Positions 57,225-64,000 of a stretch of 64,000 nt of DNA are shown here, piece after piece. How positions within the stretch are numbered: the stretch's first letter is position 1; every line of letters starts with the position of its first letter. Under the pieces are notes generated by a model. That model was not told the origin of the DNA and ran no database searches. It was given only the letters and a program-made list of their open reading frames with translations. Source of the stretch: Inquilinus limosus_F (GTDB lineage Bacteria > Pseudomonadota > Alphaproteobacteria > DSM-16000 > Inquilinaceae). The stretch lies in assembly GCF_051487185.1 (NCBI RefSeq), contig NZ_JAHVDK010000003.1, forward strand, positions 1 through 64,000. Reading direction: 5' to 3'. The position numbers were made by a program, and so were the translations under genes.

Positions 57225-58118
57225 TCAGGCGGCGTAGAGCGCCGCGAGTTGATCCCGGTCGAAATCATACCGGGTGTTGCAGAACTCGCAGGCGACCTCG
57301 ACCCGGCCGTCGACGGCCAGGCTCTCGATCTCCGCCTTCGGCATGGACTTCAGCATCGACGCCACCCGCTCGCGCGAGCAGCGGCAGGCGAAGCGCATCG
57401 GCTGGGTCGGGAAGACCCGCACCCCATCTTCGTTGTACAGGCGGTACAGCAGGGCCTCGCCGGACAGGCCCGGCTCGGTCAGCTCGGCATCGGTGGCGGA
57501 GCCGAGCAGCACCATGGCGCGGCGCCAGTCGTCCTCGCGGTCGGTCGGCACCTGCTTCTCGGGATCGGGCAGGCGCTGCAGCATGATGCCGCCGCCGCGC
57601 CAGCCGGCCTCACCGTGCCGGACGGCGGAGCGCAGCCCGGCCTGCAGCTGCTCCGACTGCCGGAAATAGTGCTGGGCGCATTCCCACAGAGTCTCGCCCG
57701 ACAGCGCGACGATGCCCTGGTAGCGCTCGGTGTCGCTGCCCTGGTCGACGGTAAAGGCCAGATGGCCGCGGCCCAGCAGCGCCGGCACCGTGGTGGCGGC
57801 GCCGGACAGCCGGGTCGCATCGAACATGGCGTTGGCGCGGACCGCGCCGTCGGTGGTGACGTCGGCGACCAGGAGGCGCACCGGCCCGTCGCCCTTCGCC
57901 TGCAGGGTGAACACCCCGTCATATTTCAGGGCGCTGGCCAAGAGGGCGGTCAGCACCACCGTCTCGGCCAGGAGATGGGCGACCGGCTCGGGATAGGCGT
58001 GGCGGCCGAGGATGTCGTCGAGCAGCGGACCGAACCGAACCAGCCGGCCGCGCAGCCCGGACGCCTCGATCTGGAAGGGGAGGACGAGGTCGTCGCCCCC
58101 CATCGTCGGCAATGCCAT
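57225..58118 (-). CDS. hslO: Redox-regulated chaperone Hsp33
   Basis: A 297-residue cytosolic holdase that is switched on by oxidation of a zinc centre. The four zinc cysteines are Cys245 and Cys247 (CRCSRERV) and Cys277 and Cys280 (CEFCNTRY). The N-terminal domain includes FQIEASGLRGRLVRFGPLLDDIL. The ATG at 58118 is used; a GTG at 58124 overlaps the argF stop (GTGA) and could be the true coupled start, adding two residues. The gene overlaps or abuts argF, which places an oxidative-stress chaperone in an arginine-synthesis operon. Confidence 0.94.
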   Translation of the reverse strand: MALPTMGGDDLVLPFQIEASGLRGRLVRFGPLLDDILGRHAYPEPVAHLLAETVVLTALLASALKYDGVFTLQAKGDGPVRLLVADVTTDGAVRANAMFDATRLSGAATTVPALLGRGHLAFTVDQGSDTERYQGIVALSGETLWECAQHYFRQSEQLQAGLRSAVRHGEAGWRGGGIMLQRLPDPEKQVPTDREDDWRRAMVLLGSATDAELTEPGLSGEALLYRLYNEDGVRVFPTQPMRFACRCSRERVASMLKSMPKAEIESLAVDGRVEVACEFCNTRYDFDRDQLAALYAA

Positions 58119-58120
58119 CG

Positions 58121-59038
58121 TCACATCGCTCCCAGGCACCACAAGAGGATGCCCTTCTGGGCGTGCAGGCGGTTCTCCGCCTCGTCCCAGACCACGGATT
58201 GCGGGCCGTCGATCACCCCGTCCGTCACCTCCTCGCCGCGATGCGCCGGCAGGCAGTGCATGAACAGCGCGTCCGGCTTGGCCTGCGCCATCAGCCGCTC
58301 GTCGACCTGGTAGGGCCGCAGCAGGTTGTGGCGCGACGGCGCGTCCTTGTCGCCCATCGACACCCAGGTGTCGGTGACGACGATGTCGGCGCCGCGCACC
58401 GTGGTCTCCGGGTCGGTGCCGACCGAGACGCGGGCGCCCTGGCGATGCGCCCACTGGATCAGGTCGGCCGGCGGCGACAGCTCGTCCGGGCAGGCGAGGC
58501 GCAGCTCGAAGTCGAACATGCCGGCGGCGCGGATCCAGGACCGGGCGACGTTGTTGCCGTCGCCCGACCAGGCGGCGATGCGCCCGGCGATCGGCCCGCG
58601 CTTCTCCTCGAAGGTCATGACGTCGGCCATCAGCTGGCACGGATGGGTCTCGTCGGTCAGGCCGTTGATCACCGGCACCGTCGCGTTCTCGGCCATCTCA
58701 CGCAGCCGGTCCTCGTCCGAGGTGCGCAGCATGATCACATCGACATAACGCGACAGCACCCGCGCCGTGTCCCCGATGGTCTCGCCGCGGCCGAGCTGGA
58801 TCTCGGTGCCGGTCAGCATCACCACCTCGCCGCCGAGCTGGCGCATCCCGACCTCGAAGGAGACGCGGGTGCGGGTCGACGGCTTCTCGAAGATCAGCGC
58901 CAGGGTGCGCCCGGCCAGCGGCTTCGCCCGCTCGCCGCGCGGGTCGGTGCGCTTGAGGTCGATCGACCGGTCGATGATCTGCCGCAGGTCGCTCTTGGAC
59001 AGGTGGTGCAGATCGGTGAAGTGCCGGACGTCAGCCAT
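58121..59038 (-). CDS. argF: Ornithine carbamoyltransferase
   Basis: A 305-residue enzyme forming citrulline from ornithine and carbamoyl phosphate. The carbamoyl-phosphate motif is STRTR at 54-58 (FEKPSTRTRVSFEVG). HPCQ is in DETHPCQLMAD, and the ornithine-side motifs are DTWVSMG and FMHCLPAHRGEEV. Length is normal. Its ATG overlaps the end of argD by 8 bases (AAATGGCTGA region), so translation is coupled. It is the second gene of argD-argF-hslO. Confidence 0.97.
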   Translation of the reverse strand: MADVRHFTDLHHLSKSDLRQIIDRSIDLKRTDPRGERAKPLAGRTLALIFEKPSTRTRVSFEVGMRQLGGEVVMLTGTEIQLGRGETIGDTARVLSRYVDVIMLRTSDEDRLREMAENATVPVINGLTDETHPCQLMADVMTFEEKRGPIAGRIAAWSGDGNNVARSWIRAAGMFDFELRLACPDELSPPADLIQWAHRQGARVSVGTDPETTVRGADIVVTDTWVSMGDKDAPSRHNLLRPYQVDERLMAQAKPDALFMHCLPAHRGEEVTDGVIDGPQSVVWDEAENRLHAQKGILLWCLGAM

Positions 59039-60221
59039 TTGCCGCCGCCTTCACCGCCCGGGCGGCACATACCTTGTCAAGGATCGCGACCGCCTCGGCG
59101 ATCTCCGCCGCGCCGATGGTCAGGGGTGGCAGGATGCGGATGACGTTCTCGCCGGCGCCGACGGTCAGGAGGCCCGCGGCGCGCAACTCGGGGACCAGCT
59201 CGTCGCTCGGCTGCACGCATTTCAGGCCCAGCATCAGCCCCATGCCGCGCACCTCCTCCAACACCGTGGGATGGCGGGCGACCAGCGCCTCCAGCTCGGC
59301 CTCGAGCTGCCGGCCGGTGCGCTCGACCTGATCGAAGAAGCCGTCGGCCAGGACGATGTCGAGCACCGCATTGCCCACCGCAGTGGCCAGCGGGTTGCCG
59401 GCATAGGTCGAGCCGTGGGTGCCCGGGGTCATGCCGCAGGCCGCCTCCTCGGTCGCCAGGAAGGCGCCGAGCGGGAAGCCGCCGCCGATGCCCTTGGCGA
59501 CGCACATCACATCCGGCGTGATCCCGGCCCATTCATGGGCGAAGAACCTGCCGGTCCGGCCGTAGCCGCACTGGATCTCGTCGAAGAACAGCAGCAGGCC
59601 GAACTCGTCGCAGACGCGGCGCAGCTCGCGCAGAAACTCCGGCGTCGCCGCCTTGATGCCGCCCTCGCCGATGATCGGCTCGATGCAGATCGCCGCGGTC
59701 TCGTCGGTGATCGCCGCGCGCAGCTCGTTCATGTTGCCCCAGGCCACCTGGTCGAAGCCCTCGACCAGCGGACCGAAGCCCTTGATCAGCTTCTCGCCCT
59801 TGGCGGCCGAGATCGCGGCCAGGGTGCGGCCGTGGAAGCTGGAGGTGACGGTGATGATCCGCCAGCGCTTCGGGTTGCCGCGGGTGTAGTGATACTTGCG
59901 CACCAGCTTGGTCGCGCCCTCCCAGGCCTCGGCACCGGAATTGGTGAAGAACACCGTGTCGGCGAAGGTGGCGTCGACCAGCCGCTGCGCCAGGCGCTCG
60001 CCCTCCGGGATCCGGTACAAGTTCGAGGTGTGCCACAGCTTGGCGCCCTGCTCCTGCAGCGTCTTCACCAGATGGGGGTGGCAGTGGCCCAGCGCCACGA
60101 CCGCGATCCCCGCCGCGAAATCCAGGTATCGTCGCCCGTCCGTCCCGAACAGATACGCCCCTTCGCCCCGCTCGAAGGCGAGGTCGGCACGCGCATAGGT
60201 CGGCATGACAGCGGGAATCAT
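59031..60221 (-). CDS. argD: Acetylornithine aminotransferase
   Basis: A 396-residue PLP enzyme converting N-acetylglutamate semialdehyde to N-acetylornithine. The start MIPAVMPTYARADLAFERGEGAYLFGTDGRRYLDFAAGIAV is typical. FTNSGAEAWEGATKLVRKYHY is the phosphate-binding region; LLFFDEIQCGYGRTG holds the PLP Asp, and the Schiff-base Lys lies in MCVAKGIGGGFPLGA. It is the first gene of the operon and is divergent from the rpmI promoter; its own promoter should lie within 60222-60302. Confidence 0.96.
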   Translation of the reverse strand: MIPAVMPTYARADLAFERGEGAYLFGTDGRRYLDFAAGIAVVALGHCHPHLVKTLQEQGAKLWHTSNLYRIPEGERLAQRLVDATFADTVFFTNSGAEAWEGATKLVRKYHYTRGNPKRWRIITVTSSFHGRTLAAISAAKGEKLIKGFGPLVEGFDQVAWGNMNELRAAITDETAAICIEPIIGEGGIKAATPEFLRELRRVCDEFGLLLFFDEIQCGYGRTGRFFAHEWAGITPDVMCVAKGIGGGFPLGAFLATEEAACGMTPGTHGSTYAGNPLATAVGNAVLDIVLADGFFDQVERTGRQLEAELEALVARHPTVLEEVRGMGLMLGLKCVQPSDELVPELRAAGLLTVGAGENVIRILPPLTIGAAEIAEAVAILDKVCAARAVKAAANG

Positions 60222-60302
60222 GGACAGGCTCGCTGAGAGTGAGTCTCGGTCAGAGTCTCGTGGTTGCGGGAAGGCTGCGACTAAGCCCAGTTTATGCGGC
60301 GC

Positions 60303-60331
60303 TTGTCAACGCGCGCGGGGGCCGTTATAAC
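60303..60331 (+). promoter_or_regulatory. rpmI-rplT promoter
   Basis: TTGTCA (60303-60308) and TATAAC (60326-60331) with a 17-bp spacer form one of the best sigma-70-like promoters in the window. It is followed by about 80 nt of leader before rpmI. Confidence 0.75.
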
Positions 60332-60354
60332 GCGCGCTCCTTCGGGCGGCGAGG

Positions 60355-60372
60355 CCGGGGTCCGAACCCCGG
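60355..60372 (+). promoter_or_regulatory. Hairpin in the rpmI 5' leader
   Basis: CCGGGGT (60355-60361) pairs with ACCCCGG (60366-60372) around a CCGA loop, 47 nt before rpmI. L20 represses the rpmI-rplT mRNA through leader structures in other bacteria, so this may be part of such a site; no rRNA-mimic was identified. Confidence 0.35.
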
Positions 60373-60419
60373 GGCATGCCCAACCGCCCTTTCACCGTCT
60401 TCCTTCGGAAGGACCCGAA

Positions 60420-60620
60420 ATGCCCAAGATGAAGACCCATTCGAGCGCCAAGAAGCGCTTTCGGCTGACCGCCTCCGGCAAGGTCCGCTTCAACTCCGCC
60501 TATCGCCGCCACCGCCTCTTGACCAAGGACAAGCAGGCGAAGGAGCGGAACCAGGGCACCAAGATCATGTGCGACGCCGACGCGACGAAGGTGAAGCGCT
60601 ATCTGCTGGTGAACGGCTGA
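60420..60620 (+). CDS. rpmI: 50S ribosomal protein L35
   Basis: A 66-residue ribosomal protein, MPKMKTHSSAKKRFRLTASG and so on, with the usual conserved KTHSSAKKRF and the tail KVKRYLLVNG. The ATG at 60420 has GAAGGA 7 nt upstream. rplT follows after 17 bp. infC, the usual upstream neighbour in many bacteria, is absent here; the gene has its own strong promoter at 60303-60331. Confidence 0.98.
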   Translation: MPKMKTHSSAKKRFRLTASGKVRFNSAYRRHRLLTKDKQAKERNQGTKIMCDADATKVKRYLLVNG

Positions 60621-60637
60621 GAACGGAGCGCTGAGAG

Positions 60638-61003
60638 ATGGCACGAGTTTCCCGCGGCGTCACCAGCCACGCCCGCCACAAGAAGATCCTCAAGCTCGCC
60701 AAGGGCTACCGCGGCCGCGCCTCGACCAACTATCGCGTCGCGATCGAGAAGGTCGAGAAGGCGCTGCGCTATGCCTATCGCGACCGGCGCAACAAGAAGC
60801 GCGACTTCCGCGGCCTGTGGATCCAGCGCATCAACGCCGGCGTGCGCGAGCACGGCCTGACCTATTCGAAGTTCATGCACGGCATCAAGCTCGCCGGCAT
60901 CGACATCGACCGGAAGGTCATGTCCGACATCGCCACGCGCGAGCCGGAGTCGTTTAAGGCCTTGGTCGAACAGGCCCAGGCCGCGCTGAAGAACGCCGCT
61001 TGA
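60638..61003 (+). CDS. rplT: 50S ribosomal protein L20
   Basis: A 121-residue assembly-initiating ribosomal protein, with MARVSRGVTSHARHKKILKLAKGYRGRAS at the N-terminus and LWIQRINAGVREHGLTYSKFMHGIKLAGIDIDRKVMSDIA in the globular domain. GAGCGCTGAGAG precedes the ATG. It probably also represses its own operon by binding the mRNA leader, as known in other bacteria. A strong terminator-like hairpin follows 44 nt after the stop. Confidence 0.98.
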   Translation: MARVSRGVTSHARHKKILKLAKGYRGRASTNYRVAIEKVEKALRYAYRDRRNKKRDFRGLWIQRINAGVREHGLTYSKFMHGIKLAGIDIDRKVMSDIATREPESFKALVEQAQAALKNAA

Positions 61004-61047
61004 TCCCGTCCCGCCAGGGGCGGGGCAGGACAGAGCGAAGAGAAGCG

Positions 61048-61078
61048 GGGGTCGGGCCTGTGGCTCGGCCCCTTTTTT
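61048..61078 (+). terminator. Rho-independent terminator/attenuator between rplT and pheS
   Basis: GGGGTCGGGCC (61048-61058) pairs with GGCTCGGCCCC (61062-61072), loop TGT, allowing wobble pairs. T6 follows (61073-61078). It is the best intrinsic terminator in the window. It lies only 47 nt before the pheS start, so pheS either has a promoter overlapping it or depends on read-through. Confidence 0.9.
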
Positions 61079-61125
61079 CATGGCCGTGAGGCGGCCAACC
61101 GGTACGACCATCGGGGATGCAGGCG

Positions 61126-62202
<1,077 letters not shown>

Positions 62203-62230
62203 ACCCGCCCGCCGCATCGAGACCGCGACC

Positions 62231-64000
62231 ATGAAGCTCACTTTGTCCTGGCTGAAGGACCATCTCGACACCACGGCGTCGCTGGGCGAGATCACCGACG
62301 CGCTGACCAGCCTCGGGCTCGAGGTCGACGGTGTCGAGGACCCGGCCGCCGCCCTGGCGCCCTTCACCATCGCCCACGTCAAATCGGCGGTGCAGCACCC
62401 GAATGCCGACCGGCTGCGGGTCTGCATCGTCGACACCGGCAAGGGCGAGGTGCAGGTGGTGTGTGGCGCGCCCAATGCCCGCACCGGCATGAAGGGCGTG
62501 TTCGCCCCGGCCGGCTCCTATATCCCCGGCACCGGCGTCGTGCTGAAGGCCGGGACGATCCGCGGCGAGGCCTCGAACGGCATGCTGGTGTCGGAGCGCG
62601 AGCTCGGCCTGTCGGACGAACATGACGGCATCATCGAGCTGCCGGAGGACGCGCCGCTCGGCGCCTCCTTCGCCGCCTGGCGCGGCCTCGACGACCCGGT
62701 GATCGAGATCGGCCTGACCCCGGACCGGGGCGACTGCGCCGGCATCCGCGGCATCGCCCGCGACCTCGCCGCCGCCGGCCTCGGCACGCTGAAGCCGCTC
62801 GACGAGACGCCGGTGGCCGGCAGCTTCCGGACCGACCTGACCGTCGACCTCGACTTCCCGGCCGAGGCCGCCTCGGCCTGCCCGATGTTCGTCGCCCGGG
62901 TGTTCCGCGGCGTGAAGAACGGCCCCAGCCCGGCCTGGCTGCAGGCGCGGCTGAAGGCGATCGGCCTCAGGCCGATCTCGGCGCTGGTCGACATCACCAA
63001 CTTCTTCACCTTCGACCGCAACCGGCCGCTGCATGTCTTCGACAAGGGCAAGGTCCGCGGCGGGCTGTGGCTGCGCCTGTCACTGGGCGGCGAGACGCTG
63101 GAGGCGCTGAACGACAAGACCTACACGCTCGGCGCCGGCGTCACCATGATCGGCGACGACAGCGGCCCGCTCAGCCTCGCCGGCATCATGGGCGGGAAGT
63201 CGACCGGCGTGGAGGGCGACACCACCGAGGTGATCCTGGAGGCGGCGCTGTTCGACCCGGTGCGCACCGCGCTGTCCGGACGGTCGCTGGGCATCAGCAG
63301 CGACGCCCGTTACCGCTTCGAGCGCGGCGTCGACCCGGCGGCGGTGATCGCCGGGATCGAGCAGGCGACCCGCATGATCCTGGAGCTCTGCGGCGGCGAG
63401 GCGTCGCAGGTGGTGGTCGCCGGGCGCGAGCCGGACTGGCGCCGCAGCCTGACGCTGCGGCCCGACCGGGTCGAGAGCCTGGGCGGCGTCGCCGTGCCGC
63501 GCGACCGGCAGAAGGATATCCTCTCGGCGCTCGGCTTCGGCGTCTCCGACGGCGCCGACGGCGTGATCGAGGCGGCGGTGCCGTCCTGGCGCGGCGACGT
63601 GGAGGGCGAGGCCGACCTGGTGGAGGAGGTGCTGCGGGTCAACGGCTACGACGCCATCCCGGCGGTGCCGCTGCCGAAGCCGTCGGCGCTGACCCAGCCG
63701 GCGCTCAACCCGGCGCAGAAGGCGCGCGAGCTGGTGCGGCGGACCCTCGCCGCCCGCGGCCTGGACGAGGCGGTGACCTGGTCCTTCATGGACGGGCGCG
63801 ACGCGGCCTGGTTCGGCTTCCAGAACACCGGGCTGAAGCTCCTGAACCCGATCGCGTCGGACCTCGACACGATGCGGCCCTCGGTGCTGCCGAACCTGGT
63901 CCGGGCCGCCGGCCGCAACGCCGCGCGCGGCCTGCCCGACGCGGCGCTGTTCGAGATCGGCCCGGCCTATCGCGACGCCACCGAGACTGGCCAGGCCATG
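62231..64000 (+). CDS. pheT: Phenylalanyl-tRNA synthetase beta subunit, partial (3' end outside window)
   Basis: The first 590 codons of the beta subunit; the frame remains open to the end of the window. MKLTLSWLKDHLDTTASLGEI is the typical start. The tRNA-binding EMAP-like domain spans about residues 40-150, with HPNADRLRVCIVDTG and VVCGAPNARTGM. The B3/B4 editing region follows (LVDITNFFTFDRNRPLHVFD, about 255-275), then the B5 domain (YRFERGVDPAAV before it, then PSWRGDVEGEADLVEEVLRVNGYDAIP). Expected full length is about 800 residues. It is co-transcribed with pheS. Confidence 0.97.
   Translation, partial: MKLTLSWLKDHLDTTASLGEITDALTSLGLEVDGVEDPAAALAPFTIAHVKSAVQHPNADRLRVCIVDTGKGEVQVVCGAPNARTGMKGVFAPAGSYIPGTGVVLKAGTIRGEASNGMLVSERELGLSDEHDGIIELPEDAPLGASFAAWRGLDDPVIEIGLTPDRGDCAGIRGIARDLAAAGLGTLKPLDETPVAGSFRTDLTVDLDFPAEAASACPMFVARVFRGVKNGPSPAWLQARLKAIGLRPISALVDITNFFTFDRNRPLHVFDKGKVRGGLWLRLSLGGETLEALNDKTYTLGAGVTMIGDDSGPLSLAGIMGGKSTGVEGDTTEVILEAALFDPVRTALSGRSLGISSDARYRFERGVDPAAVIAGIEQATRMILELCGGEASQVVVAGREPDWRRSLTLRPDRVESLGGVAVPRDRQKDILSALGFGVSDGADGVIEAAVPSWRGDVEGEADLVEEVLRVNGYDAIPAVPLPKPSALTQPALNPAQKARELVRRTLAARGLDEAVTWSFMDGRDAAWFGFQNTGLKLLNPIASDLDTMRPSVLPNLVRAAGRNAARGLPDAALFEIGPAYRDATETGQAM

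Noticed and set aside
61003..61125. A pheM-like Phe-rich leader peptide before pheS
   Set aside because: No ORF with clustered TTC/TTT codons is present in any frame between rplT and pheS.

Overview
This window is a roughly 64 kb stretch of a high-GC chromosome, most likely from an alphaproteobacterium of the Rhodospirillales (Inquilinus/Azospirillum-like). Direct signs are the strongly GC-rich coding sequence, two perfect GTTC-N7-GTTC LexA boxes of the alphaproteobacterial type, an Irr-type Fur protein, an ScfR/RamB-like regulator divergent from isocitrate lyase, a DUF4170 protein and fungal-type LeuA. The genus assignment is inference. Almost all of it is chromosomal housekeeping and metabolism. 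I see no prophage, CRISPR array, integrase, intact IS, rRNA or tRNA.

Layout. 1-2,800: end of an MBL-fold hydrolase gene, then an AT-richer accessory patch (possible insertion-sequence end, small membrane protein, small lipoprotein), then an unknown 279-aa gene whose start codon almost abuts a perfect LexA box. 2,800-8,700: pbpC, a MarR-emrA-emrB efflux operon and a frameshifted orphan antitoxin. 8,800-16,600: cpdB-like nucleotidase, a YegP-like protein, the ScfR-like regulator divergent from aceA, a DUF4170 protein, an unknown protein and aqpZ. 16,600-22,500: GNAT, a YcaQ-like DNA glycosylase with a LexA box abutting its ATG, an orphan phnM, diheme cytochrome c, serine hydrolase and cytochrome c'. 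22,700-30,700: rpmJ, the glcD-glcE-glcF glycolate oxidase genes (interrupted by two small genes) and PBP1A. 30,900-36,500: PAP2-like protein, VOC protein, irr, ETF-ubiquinone oxidoreductase, uracil-DNA glycosylase, moaB and a lipoprotein esterase.

36,480-45,070: a candidate attenuation region with two tandem Leu/Arg leader ORFs ahead of leuA, a TetR/darcynin divergent pair, a DUF1800-DUF1501 export pair, and a stand-alone homodimeric-E1/transketolase-like enzyme. 45,075-52,650: a sugar-acid catabolic block (hydratase, SDR, FadR-type regulator, TctC-type binding protein, aldo/keto reductase, kdgK, eda) followed by two tandem GNAT genes. 52,800-56,500: phosphomannomutase/phosphoglucomutase, ugd and galU, which together supply UDP-glucuronate for surface polysaccharide. 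56,600-60,220: lipoprotein, then the argD-argF-hslO operon with overlapping ends. 60,300-64,000: rpmI-rplT, a strong terminator or attenuator, then pheS-pheT (pheT runs off the end).

Intergenic space carries at least two families of palindromic repeats: a CCCTCACCC/GGGTGAGGG family (two copies) and a GTCAT...ATGAC family (four copies). The observations I rate highest are the two LexA boxes fused to start codons, one before an unknown gene and one before a DNA glycosylase, and the tandem leader ORFs with rare CTT leucine codons upstream of leuA.
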